This document shows positions 45,663 to 55,279 of a stretch of 64,000 bases of DNA, one piece after another; position 1 is the first letter of the stretch; each line of letters opens with the position of its first letter. Below the pieces are notes generated by a model. The model searched no databases. It was not told where the DNA came from and saw only the letters and a program-made list of their open reading frames with translations. The stretch covers positions 6,893,001 through 6,957,000 of the forward strand of contig NZ_CP019724.1 of the NCBI RefSeq assembly GCF_002005225.1. The letters run 5' to 3'. The stretch is from Streptomyces pactum. Its GTDB lineage: Bacteria; Actinomycetota; Actinomycetes; Streptomycetales; Streptomycetaceae. The position numbers were made by a program, and so were the translations under genes.

Positions 45663-47324
45663 CTACGCGTTGTACAGGTCCGCCTTGCCCGGCGTCGGAT
45701 CCTGCACAGCCGTACTGAGGAACGCCGACCGCGTCCCGAACTTCTCCGTGTCCACGCCGTTCTCCTCCAGCACCTTGATCGCCGACGAGTGCACCACCCG
45801 CAGCACCGGCGCCGCCGCCCGCAACGCGTCGTCGGCCATGAAGCGGTGGCGCCACGGCTGGTCCGCCCACGCGTGCCGCAGCCCGAACGGCTCCGGCAGA
45901 CCGATCGTGCCGCCGAGCCAGTTCAGCAGCGGCGGATACCAGGTGAGCGGAGCGCGGACGGCCAGCCGGACCACCTCGTTCGCGGTGACCAGCGGGAGCA
46001 TCACCTTGCGCGTCTCCCACGGCTTGAACGACTTGGCGACCTCCTTGGAGGGAGCCTCCGGCTTGGTGGTGAACAGTGAGTTCACCGGGCCGAGGGCGTG
46101 ACCGGTGACCTCGATGCGCAGGGTCTCGTGCAGCACGGTCACCGTGATCAGCATGGTGATGACGAGCTGGCCGTCCCACAGGGTCCACTGGACGCCCAGG
46201 TAGTGCCGGTCACCGGCGCCGAACTGCTGCTTGTTGCAGATGTCCTGTATCGCGTGCGGCTTGACCTGGTACGCCTCGACGTCCGTGCCCTCCGGGCGGG
46301 ACACCGCCTTGGCGTTCTCCCCGATGGGCGTCACGACCCAGTGCCGTATGGACGGCTTGGTGAAGCCGCCGGTGTTCAGCGGGCCCCGCTCCAGCATGCG
46401 CAGTTGGTCGTGGATGGCCCGGACGACGTCCCAGCTACGGAAGGGGTGGATCTCCCGGGTCGGGTCGGCCGGCACCAGGTTCTCGGCGAGCTGCCAACTG
46501 CCCCAGCGGGTGCCCATGCCGAGTATGCCCTTGGGGCCGGCGTAGAAGACCGAGTTGGACCGCTGCTCGGCGCCGAGCTTGGCCAGTGACTGGCGGAGCC
46601 GTTCGGCCGCGGTCTCGCCCGGGTTGCTGGGCACCGCCTCGGGGACCTTGGCGCCGACCCCGCTGCCCGACAGAAGGCCGTCCCAGCGCTCCCGCAGGTC
46701 CTTCGCGGTGCCCTCGCAGATCCGCTTGGCCCAGAACCAGCCGATGACGGGCATCACGACAGCGGCGCGCGCGTACCAGGCCCAGAAGCCCGAGAAGGGC
46801 ATCTTGACCAGGAACAGCACGGCCAGCGCGGCGATCGCCACGAGCACCGCGGTGCCCAGCGCTCCGGCCTGCTTGTTCTCCGCCTTGGCGACGGTGGTGC
46901 GGATCTGGAAGCCGAGCAGCCAGATCAGCATGCCGGGCAGGAACAGCAGGCCGCACAGCACGATCACCGTGGACAGCCGGGCGTCGCGCGCCTTGCGGAT
47001 GCCGTTGGCCGCCAAGCAGTGCTCGACGACCACCTGGGGTTCGGCGCCGAAGGACTGGATGAGGGGCTTGCGGCCGCTGCCCAGCATCCGGTCGGCCACC
47101 GCGCGGGAGAAGGCCTCGCCGAGGTTGGGACGGAAGATCGTGGCCCAGGACCGGCCCGCGTTGAGGGTGGTCTGGTGCCACTCGTTGTCGGCCTTCTTGA
47201 TCTCCTCCAACTCGCTGTCCCGGTAGGCGGCCGAGGCCAGCGCGAAGGTGGCCGTCTGGCCCCCGTCGTCCGTACGCGGCACCTGCGGTCCGAAGAAGTC
47301 CGCGTAACCGCCGTCAACGGTCAT
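45663..47324 (-). CDS. Large membrane protein, unknown function (553 aa)
   Basis: 553 residues, not recognised. A soluble N-terminus of about 100 residues precedes three to four membrane helices: LSTVIVLCGLLFLPGMLIWL, LGTAVLVAIAALAVLFLV and a tryptophan-rich pair FWAWYARAAVVMPVIGWFW. A long soluble region follows with YAGPKGILGMGTRWGSWQLA, IRHWVVTPIGENAKAVSR and LVITMLITVTVLHETLRIEV, the last weakly hydrophobic. The ATG at 47324 follows GGGCGGG. With the EF-G-like gene it interrupts the HIT-to-pgsA part of the otherwise conserved gene order. Confidence 0.75.
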   Translation of the reverse strand: MTVDGGYADFFGPQVPRTDDGGQTATFALASAAYRDSELEEIKKADNEWHQTTLNAGRSWATIFRPNLGEAFSRAVADRMLGSGRKPLIQSFGAEPQVVVEHCLAANGIRKARDARLSTVIVLCGLLFLPGMLIWLLGFQIRTTVAKAENKQAGALGTAVLVAIAALAVLFLVKMPFSGFWAWYARAAVVMPVIGWFWAKRICEGTAKDLRERWDGLLSGSGVGAKVPEAVPSNPGETAAERLRQSLAKLGAEQRSNSVFYAGPKGILGMGTRWGSWQLAENLVPADPTREIHPFRSWDVVRAIHDQLRMLERGPLNTGGFTKPSIRHWVVTPIGENAKAVSRPEGTDVEAYQVKPHAIQDICNKQQFGAGDRHYLGVQWTLWDGQLVITMLITVTVLHETLRIEVTGHALGPVNSLFTTKPEAPSKEVAKSFKPWETRKVMLPLVTANEVVRLAVRAPLTWYPPLLNWLGGTIGLPEPFGLRHAWADQPWRHRFMADDALRAAAPVLRVVHSSAIKVLEENGVDTEKFGTRSAFLSTAVQDPTPGKADLYNA

Positions 47325-47588
47325 TCCCGCCCCCGATCGCCACCACTGTCGCTCCTGCGGCCTTCCCGACTTCCCTGCCCCGCACACCTGTTGATCAGGT
47401 CATCAGCGTATCCGCCACCGGCGACATGCGGCACCGGACGGCCAAAGGCGCCCCCGCGTGCGCGGGCTGCCCCCGGTGCCGCGCCGTCGTGCGCCGGGGA
47501 CCCTGGCCCGGCAACAGGCTTATGTTGCAGGGAAGTTGGTGCGCGGTCGGCGCGGAGGAAGCCCGCGCCGGCCACCTGCCGCGGGCCC

Positions 47589-49796
47589 TCAGGACGCCGC
47601 CCGCAGATCCTGACGGAGACGTTCCGCGATCTGCGGCGGCATCGGTTCGTGCCGCGCGTAACGGCGGCCGAAGCGCGCGGTGCCGTGCGTCAGGGAGCGC
47701 AGATCCACCGCGTACCGGCCGATCTCGATCTCCGGCACCTCGGCCCTGACCAGGGTCCGCCCGCCGCTCGTCTGCTCGGTGCCGAGGACCCTGCCGCGCC
47801 GCCCGGACAGATCGCTCATCACCGCGCCCACGTACTCGTCGCCGATCAGCACGCTCACCTCCGCCACCGGCTCCAGCAGATGGATCCTCGCCTGTGCCGC
47901 GGCCTCCCGCAGCGCCAGCGCGCCGGCCGTCTGGAAGGCGGCGTCGGAGGAGTCCACCGAGTGCGCCTTGCCGTCCCGCAAGGTCACCCGCACGTCGATC
48001 AGCGGATGACCCGCGGCGACGCCCTTGGCGGCCTGCGCGCGGACCCCCTTCTCGACGGACGGGATGAACTGCCGGGGCACCGCGCCGCCGACCACCTCGT
48101 CCACGAACTCGATGCCCGAACCGCCGGGCAGCGGCTCCACCTCGATCTCGCAGATGGCGTACTGCCCGTGCCCGCCGGACTGCTTCACGTGCCGCCCGCG
48201 CCCGGCCGCCCGGTCCCCGAACGTCTCGCGCAGGGACACCCGGTGGGGCACGACGTCGACCTGGACGCCGTAGCGGCTGCGCAGCCGTTCGAGCGCCACG
48301 TCGGCGTGCGCCTCGCCCAAACACCACAGGACCACCTGGTGGGTGTCCTGGTTCTGCTCCAGGCGCATCGTCGGGTCCTCGGCGACCAGCCGCGCGAGCC
48401 CCTGGGAGAGCTTGTCCTCGTCGGGTTTGCTGTGCGCCTCGATGGCGAGCGGCAGCAGCGGGTCGGGCATCTCCCACGGGGCCATCAGCAGCGGGTCGTC
48501 CGTGGCCGACAGCGTGTCCCCGGTCTCCGCGCGGCTCAGCTTGGCCACGCACGCCAGGTCGCCCGCGATCACGTGCGGGACCGGCCGCTGCTGCTTGCCG
48601 AACGGCGTCGACAGGGCGCCGATCCGCTCGTCCGCCTCGTGGAGGGCGCGGCTCTCGTGGCCGCGGTCGGCCAGCCCGTGCCCGCAGACGTGCACCGTCT
48701 GGTCGGCGCGCAGGGTGCCGGAGAACACGCGGACCAGCGAGATCCGGCCGACGTACGGGTCGGAGGACGTCTTGACGACCTCCGCGACCAGCGACTCCCC
48801 GGGGTCGCACGTCCGCAGCTCGCGCGGGGTGCCGTCGAGTTTGGTGACCTGGGGCGCCGCGCGCTCCGAGGGGGTCGGGAAGCCGCGCGTGATCAGCTCC
48901 AGCAGCTCGACCGTGCCCAACCCCTGCCGGGCCCCCTCGGCCGCCGGGGCGGCGGCCAGGACGGGGAAGAACACCCCGCGCGCCACGGCCCGCTCGAGAT
49001 CCTCGATGAGCGTCTTGACGTCGACCTGCTCGCCGCCGAGATAGCGCTCCATGAGGGTCTCGTCCTCGCTCTCCGAGATGATCCCCTCGATGAGCATGCT
49101 GCGCGCCTCGTCGAGCACCGGCAGTTGTGCCTCGCCCGGCTCGGACTCCACGCGCTCGCCGGACGCGTAGTCGAACAGCTTCCGCGAGAGCAGCCCGACG
49201 AGCCCCGTCACGGGCGCGTGCCCGTCGGGCGCCCGCGGTCCGCGCAGCGGCAGGTACAGCGGCAGCACCGCGTCGGGATCGTCCCCGCCGAAGGCCTCCG
49301 CGCAGATCCGCGTCATCTCCTCGAAGTCCGCGCGGGCGGCCTCCAGGTGTGTGATCACGATGGCGCGGGGCATGCCGACGGCGGCGCACTCCTCCCACAC
49401 CATCCGGGTCGAGCCGTCCACGCCGTCGGAGGCCGAGACGACGAAGAGGGCCGCGTCCGCCGCCCGCAGACCGGCCCTGAGCTCCCCGACGAAGTCGGCG
49501 TATCCGGGAGTGTCCAAGAGGTTGATCTTGATGCCGTCCCATTCGACCGGCACCAGGGAGAGCTGTACGGAGCGCTGCTGCCGGTGCTCCATCTCGTCGT
49601 AGTCCGAGACGCAGCCGCCGTCCTCCACGCGGCCCGCCCGGTTCAGTGCTCCCGCGGTCAGTGCGAGAGCTTCCACCAGAGTCGTCTTGCCCGAGCCGGA
49701 GTGGCCGACCAGCACCACATTCCGTACGGACGTGGGGTGGTCGGCCGCCGTTGCCCTTCCGGCGGCTCCGGGGTGGGTGTGTGCCTTGTCGCCCAT
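47589..49796 (-). CDS. EF-G-like GTPase (EF-G paralogue)
   Basis: 735 residues, all five EF-G domains by length and motifs. G1 is GHSGSGKTT (31-39), G3 is DTPGYAD (95-101). The G4 position expected to be NKxD reads THLE (149-152), so guanine recognition is altered. Domain IV-V features remain: VKQSGGHGQYAICEIEVEPL, FVDEVVGGAVPRQFIPSVEK and the end HEPMPPQIAERLRQDL. GGGAGG ten bases before the ATG at 49796 sets the start. The family includes EF-G2-type proteins of uncertain role rather than the main translocase. Divergent from pgsA. Confidence 0.88.
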   Translation of the reverse strand: MGDKAHTHPGAAGRATAADHPTSVRNVVLVGHSGSGKTTLVEALALTAGALNRAGRVEDGGCVSDYDEMEHRQQRSVQLSLVPVEWDGIKINLLDTPGYADFVGELRAGLRAADAALFVVSASDGVDGSTRMVWEECAAVGMPRAIVITHLEAARADFEEMTRICAEAFGGDDPDAVLPLYLPLRGPRAPDGHAPVTGLVGLLSRKLFDYASGERVESEPGEAQLPVLDEARSMLIEGIISESEDETLMERYLGGEQVDVKTLIEDLERAVARGVFFPVLAAAPAAEGARQGLGTVELLELITRGFPTPSERAAPQVTKLDGTPRELRTCDPGESLVAEVVKTSSDPYVGRISLVRVFSGTLRADQTVHVCGHGLADRGHESRALHEADERIGALSTPFGKQQRPVPHVIAGDLACVAKLSRAETGDTLSATDDPLLMAPWEMPDPLLPLAIEAHSKPDEDKLSQGLARLVAEDPTMRLEQNQDTHQVVLWCLGEAHADVALERLRSRYGVQVDVVPHRVSLRETFGDRAAGRGRHVKQSGGHGQYAICEIEVEPLPGGSGIEFVDEVVGGAVPRQFIPSVEKGVRAQAAKGVAAGHPLIDVRVTLRDGKAHSVDSSDAAFQTAGALALREAAAQARIHLLEPVAEVSVLIGDEYVGAVMSDLSGRRGRVLGTEQTSGGRTLVRAEVPEIEIGRYAVDLRSLTHGTARFGRRYARHEPMPPQIAERLRQDLRAAS

Positions 49797-50051
49797 GTCC
49801 TTGCCTCCCGTGCACGGTGAGGTCACTGTGGGCGCGGACACGCGGGACCGCGTGCACTGGCGGCTCCGGCGACGCCCGCGGTCCTTCGAGCTTTCCACTC
49901 CCGTCACGCCGCGTCCATACGACGGGCCCGATCCCGACGCCCGCCCACCGGGCGGTCAGGGTGCCCGTCCGTCGCCCACACGCGCGCGTGGCTACGATGG
50001 GCCAGCCGGTGGCCAGCAAGGGCCGCGGCCACACCGACCGTCGGGAAGGCC

Positions 50052-50720
50052 ATGCTGAACAAGTACGCGCGTGCATTTTTTACGCGTGTCCTCACACCGT
50101 TCGCCGCGTTTCTCATCCGCCGGGGCGTCAGCCCGGACATGGTCACGCTGATCGGCACCGCCGGTGTGGTCGCGGGTGCGCTGGTCTTCTACCCCGTGGG
50201 TGAGTTCTTCTGGGGCACGGTCGTGATCACACTCTTCGTCTTCTCCGACCTCGTCGACGGCAACATGGCCCGCCAGCTCGGCCGCTCCAGCCGCTGGGGC
50301 GCCTTCCTGGACTCCACGCTGGACCGGGTCGCCGACGGCGCGATCTTCGGGGGCTTCGCGCTCTGGTACGCGGGCGGCGGTGACGACATCGTGCTGTGCG
50401 CCGTGTCGATCTTCTGCCTGGCCAGCGGCCAGGTGGTGTCCTACACCAAGGCGCGCGGCGAGTCGATCGGCCTGCCGGTCGCCGTCAACGGGCTCGTCGA
50501 ACGCGCCGAGCGCCTCGTCGTCTCGCTGGTCGCGGCCGGACTCGCGGGGCTGCACGCCTTCGGCGTGCCGGGCATCCAGTACCTGCTGCCGATCGCCCTG
50601 TGGATCGTCGCCGTCGGCAGCCTCGTCACGCTGATCCAGCGTGTCGTCACGGTCCGCCGGGAGGCCGCCGAGGCGGACGCCGCCGCGCAGGAGAGCCAGG
50701 GCACCGAGGCGGCGAAGTGA
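50052..50720 (+). CDS. pgsA: Phosphatidylinositol phosphate synthase (CDP-alcohol phosphatidyltransferase)
   Basis: 222 residues. Joins CDP-diacylglycerol and inositol-1-phosphate in the membrane. The CDP-alcohol phosphotransferase signature D-x2-D-G-x2-A-R-x8-G-x3-D-x3-D is complete: SDLVDGNMARQLGRSS with WGAFLDSTLD. About six hydrophobic segments surround it. Position before an acyltransferase and a PimA-type mannosyltransferase, as in mycobacteria, identifies inositol as the alcohol rather than glycerol phosphate. A GTGA overlap leads to the next gene. Confidence 0.93.
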   Translation: MLNKYARAFFTRVLTPFAAFLIRRGVSPDMVTLIGTAGVVAGALVFYPVGEFFWGTVVITLFVFSDLVDGNMARQLGRSSRWGAFLDSTLDRVADGAIFGGFALWYAGGGDDIVLCAVSIFCLASGQVVSYTKARGESIGLPVAVNGLVERAERLVVSLVAAGLAGLHAFGVPGIQYLLPIALWIVAVGSLVTLIQRVVTVRREAAEADAAAQESQGTEAAK

Positions 50721-51649
50721 GCGCTCGGGAGCGGCTGGCCGACGGCCTGTACGGGGCCGGCTGGAGCACCGTGAAGAAGCTCCCCGAGCCGGCCGCGGTG
50801 CGCCTCGGCCGCACTGTCGCGGACCTGGCCTGGAAGCGGCGCGGCACCGGTGTACGGCGCCTGGAGGGCAACTACGCGCGCGTGCTGCCCGACGCGGGCC
50901 CCGAGCGGCTCGCCGCGCTCTCACGCGCGGGCATGCGCTCGTACCTGCGCTACTGGATGGAGTCCTTCCGGCTTCCGGCGTGGAGCACCGAGCGGATCAG
51001 GTCCGGCTTCGTCCCCGAGGGCCTGCGGCACCTCACCGACGGCATGGACGCGGGCAAGGGCGTGGTCCTCGCCCTCCCGCACCTGGCCAACTGGGACCTC
51101 GCGGGCGCCTGGGTCACCACCGAACTGGGTATCCCCTTCACCACGGTCGCCGAACGCCTCAAGCCGGAGACCCTGTACGACCGCTTCGTCGCCTACCGCG
51201 AGGGCCTCGGCATGGAGGTCCTGCCGCACAGCGGCGGCACGGCCTTCGGCACGCTGGCCCGGCGGCTGCGCGACGGAGGTCTGGTCTGCCTGGTCGCCGA
51301 CCGCGACCTGTCCGCCTCCGGCGTGGAGGTCGACTTCTTCGGCGAGACCGCGCGAATGCCCGCCGGACCGGCCCTGCTGGCGCTGCAGACCGGCGCGCGG
51401 CTCCTGCCGGCGACGCTCTGGTACGACGAGTCGCCCGTCATGAAAGGCCGGGTACATCCACCGGTCGAGGTTCCCGGGTCAGGTACACGGGCCGAGAAGA
51501 CGTCTGTCATGACACAGGCGCTGGCCGATGCCTTCGCCACGGGGATCGCCGACCACCCGGAGGACTGGCACATGCTCCAGCGCTTGTGGCTGAAGGACCT
51601 CGACCCCGCCAAGGCCCCCGCGGCGGCCGACGGGCAGGGCGCCCCGTGA
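50717..51649 (+). CDS. Phosphatidylinositol mannoside acyltransferase (PatA-like)
   Basis: 310 residues. A lysophospholipid-acyltransferase-type (HtrB/LpxL) enzyme. HX4D is ALPHLANWDLAGAW, and the second conserved block is CLVADRDLSASGVEVDFFGE (Asp/Glu region). By position and family it acylates the mannose of phosphatidylinositol mannoside at the inner membrane. GTG and stop overlap on both sides (pgsA and pimA), so the three are one translational unit. The symbol patA fits but acyl specificity is not visible. Confidence 0.9.
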   Translation: MSARERLADGLYGAGWSTVKKLPEPAAVRLGRTVADLAWKRRGTGVRRLEGNYARVLPDAGPERLAALSRAGMRSYLRYWMESFRLPAWSTERIRSGFVPEGLRHLTDGMDAGKGVVLALPHLANWDLAGAWVTTELGIPFTTVAERLKPETLYDRFVAYREGLGMEVLPHSGGTAFGTLARRLRDGGLVCLVADRDLSASGVEVDFFGETARMPAGPALLALQTGARLLPATLWYDESPVMKGRVHPPVEVPGSGTRAEKTSVMTQALADAFATGIADHPEDWHMLQRLWLKDLDPAKAPAAADGQGAP

Positions 51650-52809
51650 GGATCGGCATCGTCTGCCCGTACTCCTGGGACGTGCCGGGCGGCGTCCAGT
51701 TCCACATCCGGGACCTGGCCGAGTACTTCATCAGTCTCGGCCACGAGGTCTCCGTCCTCGCCCCCGCCGACGACGACACCCCGCTGCCGCCGTACGTCGT
51801 CTCGGCCGGCCGCGCGGTGCCGGTGCCGTACAACGGCTCGGTGGCGCGGCTCAACTTCGGTTTCCTGTCGGCCGCCCGGGTACGGCGCTGGCTGCACGAC
51901 GGCGCCTTCGACGTCGTCCACATCCACGAGCCGACCTCACCCTCACTCGGCCTGCTGACCTGCTGGGCCGCGCAGGGACCGATCGTGGCCACCTTCCACA
52001 CGTCCAACCCGCGCTCCCGCGCGATGATCGCCGCGTACTCGATCCTCCAGGCCGCCCTGGAGAAGATCAGCGCCCGGATCGCGGTGAGCGAGTACGCCCG
52101 CCGCACCCTCGTCGAGCACCTCGGCGGGGACGCGGTCGTCATCCCCAACGGCGTCGACGTCGACTTCTTCGCGGACGCCGAGCCGAAGCCTCAGTGGCAG
52201 GGGGACACGATCGGCTTCATAGGGCGCATCGACGAGCCCCGCAAGGGCCTGCCGGTGCTGATGGGCGCGCTGCCGAAGATCCTCGCCGCGCGTCCGGGTA
52301 CCCGGCTGCTGGTGGCCGGGCGCGGCGACGAGAAGGAGGCGGTGGCCTCGCTGCCCGCCGAGCTGCGCTCCCGGGTGGAGTTCCTCGGCATGGTCAGCGA
52401 CGAGGACAAGGCGCGCTTCCTGCGCAGCGTCGACCTGTACGTGGCGCCCAACACCGGCGGCGAGAGCTTCGGGATCGTCCTGGTCGAGGCCATGTCGGCC
52501 GGCGCCCCCGTGCTCGCCTCCGACCTGGACGCCTTCGCCCAGGTCCTCGACCAGGGCGCGGCCGGCGAACTGTTCCCCAACGAGGACGCCGACGCGCTGG
52601 CCGACGCGGCGGTACGGCTGCTCGCGGATCCGGAGCGCCGCACCGCGCTGCGGAGGCGGGGCAGCGCCCACGTACGGCGCTTCGACTGGTCCACGGTCGG
52701 CGCGGACATCCTGTCGGTCTACGAGACGGTCACGGCGGGCGCGGCGGCGGTGGCGACGGACGACCGGGCGACCGGGCTGCGGGCACGACTCGGACTGGCG
52801 AGGGACTGA
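51646..52809 (+). CDS. pimA: Phosphatidylinositol alpha-mannosyltransferase (PimA), GT4 family
   Basis: 387 residues. Transfers mannose from GDP-mannose to phosphatidylinositol. The N-terminal Rossmann domain starts VCPYSWDVPGGVQFHIRDLA with the glycine-rich PGGVQ(F/S)H loop; the second domain has TIGFIGRIDEPRKGLPVLM and the GT4 E-x7-E motif in GGESFGIVLVEAMSAGAPVL. VVHIHEPTSPSL and ATFHTSN are also PimA-like. GTGA overlap with the acyltransferase. Product: PIM1, the first step of phosphatidylinositol mannoside synthesis. Confidence 0.95.
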   Translation: MRIGIVCPYSWDVPGGVQFHIRDLAEYFISLGHEVSVLAPADDDTPLPPYVVSAGRAVPVPYNGSVARLNFGFLSAARVRRWLHDGAFDVVHIHEPTSPSLGLLTCWAAQGPIVATFHTSNPRSRAMIAAYSILQAALEKISARIAVSEYARRTLVEHLGGDAVVIPNGVDVDFFADAEPKPQWQGDTIGFIGRIDEPRKGLPVLMGALPKILAARPGTRLLVAGRGDEKEAVASLPAELRSRVEFLGMVSDEDKARFLRSVDLYVAPNTGGESFGIVLVEAMSAGAPVLASDLDAFAQVLDQGAAGELFPNEDADALADAAVRLLADPERRTALRRRGSAHVRRFDWSTVGADILSVYETVTAGAAAVATDDRATGLRARLGLARD

Positions 52810-52842
52810 GAAGCGGGGCGGCTTCCCAGCCACCCCAGCCGC

Positions 52843-52880
52843 CCCGGCGGCCCCGGCGGCCCCGGCGGCCCCGGCCGTCT
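52843..52880. repeat. 9-bp CCCCGGCGG repeats
   Basis: Several tandem CCCCGGCGG units in the 224-base gap after pimA. Low-complexity GC sequence; no gene is seen in the gap. Confidence 0.6.
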
Positions 52881-53033
52881 CAGCGCCCCGGTCGCCCCGG
52901 CCGTCTCAGCCCGTCCGGGGTCCGGCGACGAGGCCGTCCGGGCCGCGGCGAAGGCCTGGGGACGGCAGCCCGGCGACGCCCGCCACCAGGGGACCCGCCG
53001 ACCCGGTGGTGCGCTCCCGTAGGGTTTCGCCCC

Positions 53034-53576
53034 GTGACCGCAACCCTCATCTGGATCCTGGTCGTCCTCGTGGCGATCGGCCTGTACCTGAGCTGGACGG
53101 CGGGGCGGCTGGACCGGCTGCACGCCCGGATCGACGCCGCCCGTGCCGCACTCGACGCGCAGTTGCTGCGCAGGGCGTCCGTGGCCCAGGAACTGGCCAC
53201 CTCGGGCGTGCTCGACCCGGCCGCCTCCATCGTCCTGTACGAGGCCGCGCACGCCGCCCGGCAGGCCGAGGAGGAACAGCGGGAGGTCGCCGAGAGCGAG
53301 CTGAGCCAGGCGCTGCGGGCCGTGTTCGCCGAGCCGCAGCAGGTGGACGTCCTGCGCGAGGCGCCCGGGGGAGAGGAAGCGGCGCACGAGCTGGCCGAGG
53401 CCGTGCGGCGCGTCCCGATGGCCCGGCGCTTCCACAACGACGCGGTGGGAGCCGTGCGCAGGCTGCGCGAGCACCGCAAGGTCCGCTGGTTCCGCCTCGC
53501 CGGACACGCGCCCTTCCCGCTGGCCTTCGAGATGGACGACGAGTCGCCCGCCGCCCTGGTGGACAGGGCGGCGTAG
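53034..53576 (+). CDS. Membrane-anchored coiled-coil protein, LemA-like
   Basis: 180 residues from the GTG at 53034. One N-terminal membrane helix (TLIWILVVLVAIGLYLSW), then a helical region GRLDRLHARIDAARAALDAQ with LLRRASVAQELATS, whose heptad spacing resembles LemA-family proteins, and further long helices with YEAAHAARQAEEEQREVAES. The final segment (RFHNDAVGAVRRLREHRKV) is typical of the LemA fold end. The family role is unknown. The gene stands between the pim operon and pdxS, as in related actinobacteria. Confidence 0.75.
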   Translation: MTATLIWILVVLVAIGLYLSWTAGRLDRLHARIDAARAALDAQLLRRASVAQELATSGVLDPAASIVLYEAAHAARQAEEEQREVAESELSQALRAVFAEPQQVDVLREAPGGEEAAHELAEAVRRVPMARRFHNDAVGAVRRLREHRKVRWFRLAGHAPFPLAFEMDDESPAALVDRAA

Positions 53577-53699
53577 CGGCCCCAGTCGGACCCCGCGAGC
53601 GAAAAGGATCCACTGGCTCCCCATTGGCCCTTGCTGTGGCCTGCTCCGTTCGCGTTTCCTCGGAGCTGCACAAACCCCCTTCCCTTCAGCGAGGTACCC

Positions 53700-54611
53700 G
53701 TGTCCAGCACGCTCTCCGAGAACCAGACCCCCGAGACCGGCACCGCCCGCGTCAAGCGCGGCATGGCCGAGCAGCTCAAGGGCGGCGTGATCATGGACGT
53801 CGTCACGCCGGAGCAGGCGAAGATCGCCGAGGACGCGGGCGCCGTCGCCGTCATGGCCCTGGAGCGGGTCCCGGCCGACATCCGCAAGGACGGCGGCGTG
53901 GCCCGGATGTCCGACCCGGACATGATCGAGGGCATCATCGGCGCGGTGTCCATCCCCGTGATGGCCAAGTCCCGCATCGGCCACTTCGTCGAGGCCCAGG
54001 TCCTGCAGTCCCTCGGCGTCGACTACATCGACGAGTCCGAGGTCCTCACCCCGGCCGACGAGGTCAACCACAGCGACAAGTTCGCCTTCACCACCCCCTT
54101 CGTCTGCGGCGCCACCAACCTGGGCGAGGCCCTGCGCCGCATCGCCGAGGGCGCCGCGATGATCCGCTCCAAGGGCGAGGCCGGCACCGGCAACGTCGTC
54201 GAGGCCGTCCGCCACCTGCGCCAGATCAAGAACGAGATCGCCCGGCTGCGCGGCTACGACAACAACGAGCTGTACGCCGCCGCAAAGGAGCTGCGCGCCC
54301 CCTACGAGCTGGTCCGGGAGGCCGCCGAGCTGGGCAAGCTCCCGGTGGTCCTCTTCTCCGCCGGCGGCGTCGCCACCCCGGCCGACGCCGCGCTGATGCG
54401 CCAGCTCGGCGCCGAGGGCGTCTTCGTCGGCTCCGGCATCTTCAAGTCCGGCGACCCGGCCAAGCGCGCCGCCGCCATCGTGAAGGCGACCACCTTCTAC
54501 GACGACCCGAAGATCATCGCGGACGCGTCCCGCAACCTCGGCGAGGCCATGGTCGGCATCAACTGCGACACCCTCCCCGAGACCGAGCGCTACGCGAACC
54601 GCGGCTGGTAA
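53700..54611 (+). CDS. pdxS: Pyridoxal 5'-phosphate synthase subunit PdxS
   Basis: 303 residues. Makes PLP from ribose 5-phosphate, glyceraldehyde 3-phosphate and ammonia (from PdxT). Typical TIM-barrel sequence: [60 protein letters not shown] (catalytic Lys), [16 protein letters not shown] (second Lys), [16 protein letters not shown]. The GTG at 53700 is chosen after GAGG; an in-frame TTG/ATG start upstream lacks conservation. Followed by pdxT after 12 bases. Confidence 0.97.
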   Translation: MSSTLSENQTPETGTARVKRGMAEQLKGGVIMDVVTPEQAKIAEDAGAVAVMALERVPADIRKDGGVARMSDPDMIEGIIGAVSIPVMAKSRIGHFVEAQVLQSLGVDYIDESEVLTPADEVNHSDKFAFTTPFVCGATNLGEALRRIAEGAAMIRSKGEAGTGNVVEAVRHLRQIKNEIARLRGYDNNELYAAAKELRAPYELVREAAELGKLPVVLFSAGGVATPADAALMRQLGAEGVFVGSGIFKSGDPAKRAAAIVKATTFYDDPKIIADASRNLGEAMVGINCDTLPETERYANRGW

Positions 54612-54623
54612 GGCACCGGAACC

Positions 54624-55232
54624 ATGAGTGACACCCCCGTCATCGGCGTCCTGGCCCTCCAGGGCGACGTACGGGAGCACCTCGTCGCCCTGGCCGCGGC
54701 CGACGCCGTGGCCAGGCCGGTCAGGCGCCCCGAAGAACTCGCCGAGGTGGACGGCCTGGTCCTGCCCGGCGGCGAGTCCACCACCATCTCCAAACTGGCC
54801 GTCCTCTTCGGGGTGATGGACCCCCTGCGCGCCCGCGTGCGGGACGGCCTGCCCGTCTACGGCACCTGCGCCGGCATGATCATGCTGGCCGACAAGATCC
54901 TCGACCCGCGCTCCGGGCAGGAGACGGTCGGCGGCATCGACATGATCGTGCGCCGCAACGCCTTCGGACGGCAGAACGAGTCCTTCGAGGCGGCCGTCGA
55001 CCTCAAGGGCGTCGAGGGCGATCCTGTGGAGGGCGTTTTCATCCGCGCCCCCTGGGTGGAGTCCGTGGGCGCCGCCGCCGAGGTGCTCGCCGAGCACGAA
55101 GGCCACATCGTCGCGGTCCGCCAGGGCAACGCGCTGGCCACGTCGTTCCACCCGGAGCTGACGGGCGACCACCGCGTGCACCGCCTCTTCGCCGACATGG
55201 TGCGCGCGAAGGGGGCGGCGGAGTCCTTGTAG
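54624..55232 (+). CDS. pdxT: Pyridoxal 5'-phosphate synthase glutaminase subunit PdxT
   Basis: 202 residues. A class I glutamine amidotransferase that gives ammonia to PdxS. Catalytic Cys is in [13 protein letters not shown], the His-Glu pair in [14 protein letters not shown]; oxyanion and substrate features [13 protein letters not shown] and [11 protein letters not shown] are typical. Length and the 12-base spacing to pdxS support the PdxS/PdxT complex. No vitamin B6 riboswitch or MocR site was seen upstream. Confidence 0.97.
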   Translation: MSDTPVIGVLALQGDVREHLVALAAADAVARPVRRPEELAEVDGLVLPGGESTTISKLAVLFGVMDPLRARVRDGLPVYGTCAGMIMLADKILDPRSGQETVGGIDMIVRRNAFGRQNESFEAAVDLKGVEGDPVEGVFIRAPWVESVGAAAEVLAEHEGHIVAVRQGNALATSFHPELTGDHRVHRLFADMVRAKGAAESL

Positions 55233-55279
55233 GATTCCTGCGTTCGTTCAAAGACGGGTTACGCGAAGGAGACAGGCAG

